Of a DNA stretch of 64,000 nucleotides, positions 36,088 through 45,244 are shown in pieces; the stretch's first letter is position 1, and each line of letters starts with the position of its first letter. The notes beneath the pieces were generated by a model. That model worked only from the letters and a program-made list of their open reading frames with translations. It was not told the DNA's origin and did no database searches. Both the position numbers and the translations under genes were made by a program. The DNA comes from Metopolophium dirhodum (Eukaryota > Arthropoda > Insecta > Hemiptera > Aphididae), in NCBI RefSeq assembly GCF_019925205.1, contig NC_083566.1, positions 15,686,001-15,750,000 of the forward strand, written 5' to 3'.

Positions 36088-38550
36088 AGAAGCGATCACT
36101 ATACAATATATTTTCAAAGAAATTGCATATTATGGTCTCAGTCGCTATAAATGGAAATTGGGTCAAACTATAAAATATTCAAATACCTACACCCATTTTC
36201 GAAATTTCCATGTATTTTCAAAACAATTTCAAAAACACTTTAAAGAAAAGTTTATATAAATCATCATTCATCAAGTACAGAAGTATTCCCACTAAAGTTT
36301 AATCACGAAATAGATATTTTTAACTTATGAACACGTCTATTAACCAATATATTATGTCCCGTTATTCAATTAGAAAGGTGGTAGAAGATTAAATTTATAG
36401 ATTAAAATTAAGTACAAAAATAATAATTACAGTACAAAACAATAGTACAACTATTTTATGGTTCAAAATGTTATTATACGGTTATATAATTATATCTAAA
36501 TGTATATTTTGCCAAAGGTACAAAAAAAAAATATAAAACATTAAAAAAAAATGAATGTGTGAAATGTGAAATAGCTAGACAGCGTGTTGTGTGTATTATG
36601 TAGTATTAGATAATTTTGCAGATTTATTTGCACTTTTGCAGTAAACTTTTAACGTAGGTATAGAACACGTTTAAATATACATACGTGGGTAGATAATATT
36701 ATATAGTCATTTTTTATAAATTGCCAAAGCTTAATTTGAATAACAATAACGCATTATACACGATATTTTGTCAGGTTCGCCGTCGGTCTTATTTTCATAC
36801 CTACACAATTAACTCAACACTATTTAGACCGATTTTTCAAGACGAAATCACTGCAAAAATACACCAGGAAATTATTATAAAACTTTTGAACGGGAAACAC
36901 TGCTCTACATATGAGCCTTTGATGCTGTTTGAGGCTATAATAATATTTTTAATGGCTCTAATTCTTTTTAGGGAGTTCTTTGCCTAATTTGTTCAATCGT
37001 TAATAATACATAATATCACTGACGATATTGTCCGAAATTATACCAAATAATTTTTTTTAACTAATTTTACCCGTCTCCACTCATAATAGACTAAAAATCC
37101 AACTTTGGCATTTTTATCGATAAATACCGTTTTAAGTATATCAATTTTAAATATAGGTAATATATAACTATTGGTACCTACCTAAATTATAATATTATTT
37201 TTTTTCAATGAATTGCATTACTTATAGTATGTTAGATTCATAGATAAAATTAATGTTAATTTCAATAGCCTGTTGGAATATAAACAACAATGTCTTCATA
37301 GTAATAATATTAATTCTATTAACATTTTAGCTAATTATTATTATTATTATTGTTATCATAGTTAGTATTATTTCTCTCATTATTATTACAATTGTTTTTG
37401 TTATTGTTATTATTATTGTAATCAAAGCTATTATTATAACTATTATAGTCATTATTATTATTATCATTACTATCAAAATTATTATTACTATTATTGTTAT
37501 TATCATTATTACTTAGATATTGTTATCATTATAATCACTATCATTGCTATTTAAATACCTATTAACAAATATTAAATTTAACATATTCATATAATTTTAA
37601 ATAATATGCCAGTAACAATCTACTCGATTTTAGTAATTTCTTTTATTTCTATTATGTTATTATTATTATTATATTATTGTATATTCATAATCCAATCATA
37701 TATTATATTATATTTTTATGCTTACTTAAGATCATAATACTATTCGTATGTAATTATTGTACGTAGAGATGTAGATTGCTTATAATTAATAAACATTAAA
37801 CACATTCATCCAAATTTTGTAATTCTTACTTTTATTTACTTTTTTATTCGCATTTTATGTACATATACCTTGAGCCTTACATAGTATAACATAATATTAA
37901 TTATTGACTATATACCTAATATAACTATAATAATATTATGTATTAATTAATTAACGTTATTCAATTAGATTATTTTTTATAGATTATACAGTTTGTCGGA
38001 TGTCCATAAATACTAACTCATAAGTTTGAATATTAAAAGATTGATTTATACTAAACTTCATTGGCCATTAAAAAAAAAAGAAATTTTTGTTTACTATTTA
38101 AAAACAATGAGCGACCAGTGTTTTAAAGTTTTATAAACTGTACTTACTAAAATATATTATGACTTTTATACATTTTTCCTCACTTATACGTAATTCGGTA
38201 ACTTTTAATATTTTTTTAATTAGCATAATATTAATAATTAATAAGGGAAAACTATATAATCTTAATTCTCAAAGTTTTCAGTTAATACCCTTATAGATTA
38301 TATATATCATACATATTATATACTATTGACATAATAATATCATTCAATTTCACATCAAACACAATAAATGTTGATTTTATTTTTAAATTAACTCTTACAT
38401 TTATCGTAGCGTACGAATCTCTAAATATGTGAAAAATTACGTTTACTAATTAAAAATGTTATTTCTTATTAATTATCTATTAGCAACTGCTTTCCGTATT
38501 CCATGTTTATTGCAGTTCTCGATACAAAATCTAATTGCATATAACTTTAA
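36088..38550. other. AT-rich intergenic or upstream intron sequence
   Basis: No gene supported. An 88-codon open frame at 36721-36987 starts at TTG and has no domain. Apart from the TTA-rich microsatellite, nothing definite. Confidence 0.35.
37330..37530. repeat. Imperfect TTA/TTG trinucleotide microsatellite
   Basis: About 200 bp built from TTATTATTATTA runs interspersed with TTG, TCA and CTA triplets; the long runs are broken by substitutions. Confidence 0.8.
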
Positions 38551-38558
38551 GTCATTAA

Positions 38559-39473
38559 CTGGGGCGGACTTACCATTTTTCCGCTCCTAGGCATTGCAAC
38601 ATTAACGCTCCGTACATTGGCGTGCTCCCATGCTTAATCTGTAATATTGTAATTAATGTTTTCTTATAGGTAGCTAGGTAGGTACTGATTAAAGTGATGA
38701 ATACTCTAGTTTCTATAATCGTAATCGATTAGCAGATTTCTGAGCAGTATGCACTATGCAGGTGATGGGCGACAGTGCCAGCATCGCGTATCGTCGCAAT
38801 ATTTATTGTTATTAATTACTTTATCACGACATCCGATTTCCAGAATTAATTCCAGTATTCTATAAGAATAGACTAGTTTGGTGGCCGTGCACCCGCGCAC
38901 ACTTATTGTGGTGCCGGGTACGGGATGAGGCGGGTTATTCTATTTATTATCAAATAATTTACTTGCTAAGGACTGTGCGAGCTGTCTTCCACTTAGCTAG
39001 TAGAACGGCTATATACCATGTACCCGGCGACCCGAGGCAGTATATTTAACTGCCTTGGCTGGCGTTTTGCGCATGCGCCATTCACAATATTGTATGTGTT
39101 TACGCCACACACCCCGTATACCACCTCCCATGCTTTAACATAGGCAACGCCGGAAACTGCCTTGTCGAGTGTCAATGTTGAACGTCAAACGGTCGCGGCG
39201 CGGTGCGGCGCGCGCCGGTCGCAGGGTTAAACTCAAACGGCAAGGTTATTATAGCTTATAAATTAAAACGTTACTGCGACGTGACTACGTGAGCCATTCT
39301 CTAGTTTCATGCAAGTTGTATACAAATAAAATTAATATAAAATATAAATTTAGGTAAATATAATTATGAAATTATGAAAAAATAAAAAGTAAAAATTAAC
39401 TAAAAAATTGCGCCCCGAAAAATATTGCGCCCTAGGCACGTGCCTAGGTGGCCTATGGGTAAATCCGACCCTG
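38559..39473. mobile_element. hAT-type non-autonomous element with GC-rich core and perfect TSD
   Basis: GTCATTAA is present at 38551-38558 and again at 39474-39481, an exact 8-bp TSD. The termini are CTGGGGCGGACTTACC (left) and, reverse-complemented, CAGGGTCGGATTTACC (right). Both ends contain a CCTAGGCA word, as in the widespread insect CAGGGGCGG hAT elements. The 915-bp interior has no transposase frame. It holds a GC-rich core (about 38880-39235, including CGGTCGCGGCGCGGTGCGGC) very unlike the surrounding DNA. Confidence 0.85.
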
Positions 39474-39986
39474 GTCATTAATACCACCTAGGTATGTTAT
39501 GTCTATATGTACTCGATCAAAGAATGCGACAGTAAAATAATAAAACAGTACAATTGGTATCACTTATCTCACTGGATTATACATAATATCAATACAAAAC
39601 TAATACATATCACATGTAATTAGAAAAATATTTTTAAAATACGTACATATAGTAATAACATTATTGTATTGCTTTTACTTAGAGATTATATAAATAAATA
39701 CATATAAATGTAATAGGAGTATACATATTCCCATATAGCCCATATAGGTATATTATATTCAACATATTATATATATTCCAATTATTTTCTATGAAATGGA
39801 ACAATCGTAATAAGCGCCTAACTGAATTAATTTCTAGAATACATTATCTTTAAAACAATAAATCTTTCAACTTTCAACTGAAAACGTCTCGTTTATGAGC
39901 ATTTTGAGTGGATAACTGGACTCTTCAAATATAAATACATCAATTGGTTATTGCGGCAAATAGTCCATATTTTTAAAATCTGTTAA

Positions 39987-40592
39987 GAGGACCATTGGCG
40001 CAACTAGGGGGTCTAGGGGGTGCTTAGCCCCCCTGACTAAGATTGAGCCCACCACAAATATCCTTCATTGATTAAGATATAAGCCCCTTATGGGTTATTT
40101 TTAATAAATAGTTTTTTTAGCCCCCCAGAATTTTAACCCGAGTTGCGCCTATGAAGAGGAAGCTACACAAAAATTTGCTGTCTCCGTCTTACAAGTGCGT
40201 AACATAGTAAATTGTACGCTCATTAGAACATGTTTAGCTGCGTTAGTTCAAAAATAGAGTGAAATAACCTCTTATAAAATATAAAGGTAAGATTATTATA
40301 TAGAGCATCTCATAGGGTTTTTGTTATATTTTAATTTTAAAGCGAGTTATGATTATTTTAAGATGTACAAACCATTTACAGTTTTAAAATACTCATAATT
40401 CGCTCTAAAATTAAAATATAATAAAAAGCCTATGGAGTATGAGATGCCCTAGTTAATAATATTACCTTTAAACTTTATTAGAGGTGAATTTACTCTAATA
40501 AAATTGTTAAACTAGTGGACCTAAATTTGATGTAAAATTTGGTATGTTACGCACTTGTAAGATGGAAACAACAAATGTCTGTATGAGTCCTC
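39987..40592. mobile_element. Long palindromic MITE flanked by TTAA
   Basis: TTAA at 39983-39986 and 40593-40596; the ends are GAGGA and TCCTC. The arms are inverted over more than 200 bp: TCTTACAAGTGCGTAACAT in the left arm is matched by the complement of ATGTTACGCACTTGTAAGA in the right arm, and ATAGAGCATCTCATA by the complement of TATGGAGTATGAGATGCCCTA. TTAA targets suggest piggyBac-type mobilisation (inference). The left arm is split by the 161-bp hAT MITE. The transcript would fold into a long hairpin. Confidence 0.75.
39993..40153. mobile_element. hAT-type MITE nested in the palindromic element
   Basis: The left end is CATTGGCGCAACTAGGG and the right end, reverse-complemented, CATAGGCGCAACTCGGG. 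The flanks are AAGAGGAC (39985-39992) and AAGAGGAA (40154-40161), an 8-bp TSD with one mismatch. It is 161 bp and non-coding. It sits six bases inside the palindromic MITE. Confidence 0.8.
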
Positions 40593-40913
40593 TTAATGAA
40601 AAATTATAAACTTGAGCCAATCATTTTTCTCGACGCCTAACCGTCGAAAACCGAACTCATATCATAATAGGTGCATACATGGGAGAAGTGCCTTCGAGAT
40701 TTGAAAATACAAAACAATTGCATATACACGGCGAGTATATCCATGATTCTTGGTTTTTGTAATAAAATGGAATGACACTAAGGAAATAAAAATTTGGAAA
40801 ATAATTTAAATAGTTACACAACTTTTCTAAAGGAATATGACGTAAGAATTAATTATGCTATTTTTAACTTAATCAATGTTCTGCTTGGAAATACACTTAA
40901 GTTTTTTTCTCAG

Positions 40914-41009
40914 GTCTACGCACTGAAGTGCCACTGTAGAAGACGTCCACCGAAACATAATACTGATACGAATTGTGGCAGTTCTAGCTATAACGATACA
41001 AACGTTGTG
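40914..41009 (+). CDS. Zinc-finger gene, candidate internal exon 1 (of those in window)
   Basis: Preceded by GTTTTTTTCTCAG, a strong polypyrimidine tract and AG acceptor, and followed by GTGTAT. It is 96 nt, exactly 32 codons, phase 0 at both ends, which matches the phase-0 start of the next exon. It encodes a basic, cysteine-containing start (VYALKCHCRRRPPKHN) and a polar Asn/Ser/Asp/Thr-rich end, similar in composition to the beginning of the next exon. No domain is recognised. This is the weakest of the four exons because the donor is not consensus. If translation instead ran on, it would stop at 41027. Confidence 0.5.
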
Positions 41010-41106
41010 GTGTATATAAAAATCTGATCTTCGAACGAGAAATATCTAGCAACATGCCCATATTCAGCATAAAGCGTTTAGAAGTAAAGGAGCTGTTTTC
41101 TTTTAA

Positions 41107-41559
41107 GAGGACGTAATATCCGCATAAATTGTCTCCATCTTACAAACTTGTACTCAGCAGAATCCATTTTAGATCATTAATTCATAATATTATTGTAATA
41201 CATATTATATAAGTGTAAATTTACCTATGTCAATATATTCGAAGTATAACTATATTCAAATTTAAAGTTAAGAATATTATTATCTGGTAGGCTTATATTG
41301 ATACTTACATTTTGAACCAATCTATGTGTGTAAAATATCATATTAAAATTAAAATATCATTAAAAACCTGCAGTATGGCCTACTTACATAATATTTTTTG
41401 CCTTTAAATTGTAGAATAAGTCCGATTCACTATAATAATTTAACTGACAACACATAACAAATAATAGATTTTTCTGAACGCAATTTTGGTATAGGTATAT
41501 AATATATATTATAGGTTTGTAAGATGTGAGACAACACATGTGCAGGTTGTAGCATCCTC
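41107..41559. mobile_element. Second TTAA-type palindromic MITE (diverged)
   Basis: TTAA at 41103-41106 precedes GAGGACGTAATAT; the left arm continues TTGTCTCCATCTTACAAAC. The right end reverse-complemented has GAGGATGCTACAAC and TTGTCTCACATCTTACAAAC. It is related to the element at 39987-40592 (shared GAGGA ends and the CATCTTACAA block). The right flank is not TTAA, so that side has mutated. It lies in the intron between the first and second exon listed here. Confidence 0.55.
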
Positions 41560-41639
41560 AAACGTATGGCTGACTATTTACTATATAATGTTGTAGGATA
41601 TAATTAATATGTAGGTAATGACTTTTACTTTTATTACAG

Positions 41640-41792
41640 AATAATATCGCCAATGACAACAATTACATTCAAATAAGACCACCGGATCCATTTGTATCAA
41701 TAACAGATAACAATACAGAACAAATTGAACCAATGGACTTGTCTTGTGTGAAAATTGCGAATTCAAACGTGGTAAAAAAAACTCGCTATGAG
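41640..41792 (+). CDS. Zinc-finger gene, internal exon 2 (contains PMDLS)
   Basis: Acceptor TTACTTTTATTACAG before 41640 and donor GAG|GTATAG after 41792. It is 153 nt, exactly 51 codons with no stop, and the other two frames stop at once. The encoded piece is Asn/Asp-rich (NNIANDNNYIQIRPPDPF), then EQIEPMDLS, then a basic end (VVKKTRYE). PMDLS fits the PxDLS motif by which many insect repressors recruit the corepressor CtBP. Its position upstream of the zinc fingers suits a repressor transcription factor. Phase 0 at both ends joins perfectly to the exons on either side. Confidence 0.75.
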
Positions 41793-42102
41793 GTATAGAG
41801 CTATTTGATAATACATTGGTACTCGTAAATCCATTTATTTATTATTCACTGTATTCACTTTATTATTTATAGCATTATACAAACTAATCGGTTAAAAAAA
41901 TAATAACTGCGAACTTATTATACCTAAATCATTGGTAATCTTCATTCATACATACGAAATCTTTATTATAAAAGCTTAAAATATTATAAAATGAATACAT
42001 TATTTTGATGTAAAAAAGCAACATCATCGCTGAACCAACCATGTCCATAAATAAGATAAATATAACACAAACGTTAAATCGAATATGTTTGTTATATTCC
42101 AG

Positions 42103-42205
42103 GTTAAACATCACAATTACTTTGAGCCCTGCAACTCCGATGTACCATTGCCGTTGCCATCAAATATAAACGAAGCGACGTTATTGATACTAAAGAGCGT
42201 ATACG
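42103..42205 (+). CDS. Zinc-finger gene, internal exon 3
   Basis: Acceptor TTATATTCCAG before 42103 and donor ACG|GTATTT after 42205. It is 103 nt, phase 0 in and phase 1 out. It encodes VKHHNYFEPCNSDVPLPLPS and a hydrophobic end NEATLLILKSVY. The single leftover G joins the AT at the start of the terminal exon to make one Asp codon, so frame is kept exactly. No domain; a linker between the CtBP-type motif and the zinc fingers. Confidence 0.7.
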
Positions 42206-42714
42206 GTATTTATCTACTTTATCAATTATTATCTTAATTCAATATACCTTCTATACTCATTAATCCAACGCCGTAAATAAGATCAAAAATATCTATATTT
42301 TCTATTTTATGTATTTCTATTGTCTTATATATGTCTGCAAGGTATAAAATAAATCCGTTTTTCTTTTATGAGGTTATGTTCTCATATGATGCACCTACCA
42401 TTCTAAATTCTTTATTTCTATAAAGGGTGATATTTTTATCACACTAAACAGTAACTTGTTTTGGTAAATCGTAAATATATGTGCTTATGAAATCATATTA
42501 ATATTTTTACATAATCATTAATTATATATGTACCTAACCTCTAAGTTACAAAACTTATACTTTTGAAAATTTTTATTCCATAACACTACCTCGCTCTTAT
42601 AAACTTGAAATACTTTAAATTATGATTCATAACCAATTAACAGTACCTACCTATAGATACTAATAATATACTGGTCGGAAATCCAAAATGTATAAAATAT
42701 ATGTATATATACAA

Positions 42715-43430
42715 ACCCCAGGGCTTGAAACCGTTATCAAAATTATCGGTTACCGCTAAAGCGTAAATTTTTGATACTGTTTACCGGTTTTAAACAGATA
42801 CTGTCGTTAGCGGTAATCTATTACCGGTACTAAATTTAATACTGATGATTACTGATTAATCAGTAACCGCTTCAAAAAAAATTCCTGTGGAGCTGCGAGC
42901 TCATCATTATTTATGTAGCTAAAATAAATTAAACATATTATAGTTCATAAGTAACGGTAGTCGATTACCTGGATAACGAGCAAATTATATAGCGGAAACC
43001 GTTTTGCAGTACGAACGCCAACGTTCGAAACGTTGAAAAGGTTGAAATTCGTAATCGCTTGATGAGGTATGTAAATTAACTGAGGTATAAGTCATACATA
43101 ATGATACCATTGGTATTCCGTGATAACACAGATAATAATATAACAGAATAATATATGAAACATACATATGTTTGATATTCTTATACCAAGGTATTGGTTA
43201 TTGGGACTGGACAAACAGAACGCTGAGTCATGGCGTTCACAATGTTTGCAAACGTTTACCTCATTGTTAAGCAAACAGACAGTCCAAATTTCTCTTTAAT
43301 CAATTGTTTCCAACGTGTACCGCTATAGAATTTGCTCAACGTTTTATGTTAATTTAAAAACCGTGACGGTAACCGGCAACCGATTACTGGGAATAAAAAT
43401 GTGTTTAAAATAACAATAACCGATTTTTAG
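42715..43430. mobile_element. Candidate decayed hAT-like element in intron
   Basis: The left part CAGGGCTTGAAACCGTTATC with repeated ACCGGT/GGTTACCG words has an inverse counterpart at 43350-43430 (GACGGTAACCGGCAACCG, AATAACCGATTTTTAGG). Internal words such as GATACCATTGGTATTCC are also palindromic. Ends and TSD are not resolved. It lies wholly within the last intron, ending about 65 bp before the zinc-finger exon. Confidence 0.35.
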
Positions 43431-43494
43431 GTTCCCAAATTTCCGGGAAATTGTTTTTCATTGTAAATTTTAACACTTGGCTCACGTTTCACAG

Positions 43495-43838
43495 ATATCA
43501 AATACCACCGCAAGCCCAACTGCGATCAGATATTCCACGAGGACCCGGACAATCCCAAATTGTACGTGTGCAAGGTGTGCGCCAAGCACGTGCGAAGCAA
43601 ATGGCATCACTTCCAGACGCACTACTCGCGGGACCACAAGTGCTCGGACTGCGACGCCGTGTACAGCCGCATCGACACGCTGAGGACACACGCCAAGAAA
43701 CGGCACCACACCGTCATACCGCGGTACTATTATGGCATCCCCGCCAACGTGTGGCACCGCGTCGTCGTCCAGGTCCCGGACCCGTTGCCCAGACCGGCCA
43801 GACCTAAACCGGTGAGGCCCTGCGGCAGCGGCCACTGA
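43495..43838 (+). CDS. Zinc-finger gene, terminal coding exon (two C2H2 fingers, BTB-ZF type)
   Basis: It begins after CTCACGTTTCACAG and enters with AT + ATC AAA in frame; the stop TGA is at 43836-43838. The piece contains KYHRKPNCDQIFHEDPDNPK, then finger 1 (CKVCAKHVRSKWHHFQTHYS, C-x2-C-x12-H-x4-H with the final H in RDH) and finger 2 (CSDCDAVYSRIDTLRTHAKK, final H in RHH). A short proline/arginine-rich tail follows. The pair with W-H-H in finger 1 and YSRIDTLR.H in finger 2 is typical of isoform-specific last exons of insect BTB-zinc-finger loci such as longitudinals lacking and fruitless. Which one cannot be told here because the BTB exons are not in view. The product would be a nuclear DNA-binding protein, probably a repressor. 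The exon is GC-rich against an AT-rich background, which produces long meaningless frames on the other strand. Confidence 0.85.
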
Positions 43839-44240
43839 TGACCCTGTAGCAGCTCTGCCCGACTACGAAACCGTGCGCACCTGCCGCGCGTATGTATATA
43901 TTAATATATTATATTGCTAGGAGACCGGTACTTGACGATTTGTGGTGCAAGGGTGCCAAAGCTAGACGACAACCCCCTCCCCCGTCGACCACGCTTACGT
44001 ATCTTTCATTTTCGGTATCGCCGATGTCCCACAACATTCTATTGCGCCAATATCGATTTTAATTTTGTTTATTTTTTGTATTGTCAGTCGCTGAATTGAT
44101 AACGCCCGTTTTATATTATACAATTTTTATATAAATTAACTCATGTACTGCGCAATAGTATATAAATATATATTATGCGCATTGCCGCAAACACTTCCCG
44201 CTATAATATATAATTATATTAAAATATAATAAATTATATA
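43839..44240 (+). other. Likely 3' UTR of the zinc-finger gene
   Basis: GC content falls gradually after the stop, then the sequence is AT-rich with a first AATAAA at 44228-44233. Use of that signal is inferred, not shown. Confidence 0.35.
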
Positions 44241-44733
44241 TTATAATTATATTTTATACTACAACTATTATATGTTTAATAATTAATATATTAATATATA
44301 TATATATATGGTAGGTACCTACTTCACTATTACGTATATTTGTGATGTAATGACTAAATGGTATAAATATTTAAATAGTATACGTATTTATATACTTAAA
44401 TTAATTGTTAATTATTAATACTATTATTATTTATATATAATTAATATTCTCGAGTATCAAAATAGTTTAAAAAGTAGTATTTTATAAAACTTTACAATTT
44501 AGTAGTTGTTGAAAGGAAAAGTACCTATATTTATCACGCTTTTCATAAATATCTATATTATATTATGATCTAGGCATATTGTAAGGTGTAAAATAAGTAA
44601 TTATAATTTAAAACACTATGATGTATGTATAATACATATTATTTTAAAATTTTATTATTAGAGGAAGAAAAGATTTTTATTTTTGAAACAATCTTGTCAC
44701 GATTATAATGATATTTAATTAAGCTAAAATATA
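44241..44733. other. AT-rich spacer
   Basis: A TA-dinucleotide run at about 44290-44310 and otherwise featureless AT-rich DNA up to the TSD of the RTE composite. Confidence 0.4.
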
Positions 44734-44833
44734 TTTATAAGTACCCCTCAGGGGAGCACTAAGTATTTAGTGCTACGGGCTTTGCGGACCTGGGGCCCCG
44801 AGCTACGGGCTGGCTTTAATTAGTTGGCCCAAA

Positions 44834-45240
44834 ATGGTCCTCCAGGTTTGGGGGTTAAGCGATGGACTAACAATCCATCCTTGTAAAAATCCATTTGTTG
44901 TAAATCTTCTAACAAAGTCTCAAAATTTGGATAACAATGGGAATTCATGTGAAAACTTGAACTCATGGAACTCAAAACAGAAAACTTTTGAAGCTTGGTA
45001 TGGAATATTGAATATCCTTAACCTCTATAAAGCAGGAGCTCTAAAAATATTGTGGAAGAAATTTATAATTAAAATACAAATTCCAATAGTTATGAAACAA
45101 GAAATCTGTTAACTAGGAAATGGAAATATTCAATCTGGAAACTCATCTATCTTCTTTAGTTGCAAAGAGACCGGCAAACATGAACAAGGGGTAGGTTTTG
45201 TAATTAGAAGACCGTAGATAACAATAATGACAAAAGATAA
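44834..45240 (+). pseudogene. RTE endonuclease, N-terminal fragment
   Basis: Reading 44834-45112 and onwards: SWNSKQKTFEAWYGILNIL followed by NLYKAGALKIL, the RTE pattern W.V.SLYKAGAL.. at the N-terminus of the AP-like endonuclease. After one stop it continues with NGNIQSGNSSIFFSCKETG and GVGFVIRR, the next conserved block. Decayed (stops at about 45110 and 45216) and cut off by the BEL/Pao junction at about 45240. Confidence 0.65.
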
Positions 45241-45244
45241 AATA

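Noticed and set aside
36721..36987. 88-codon frame, possible exon after TTTTGTCAG
   Set aside because: No ATG, no domain, no supporting donor, and phase not linked to the zinc-finger exons.
43451..43835. Long frames on both strands overlapping the zinc-finger exon
   Set aside because: Shadows caused by the GC-rich coding exon. Only the frame encoding the two C2H2 fingers makes sense.
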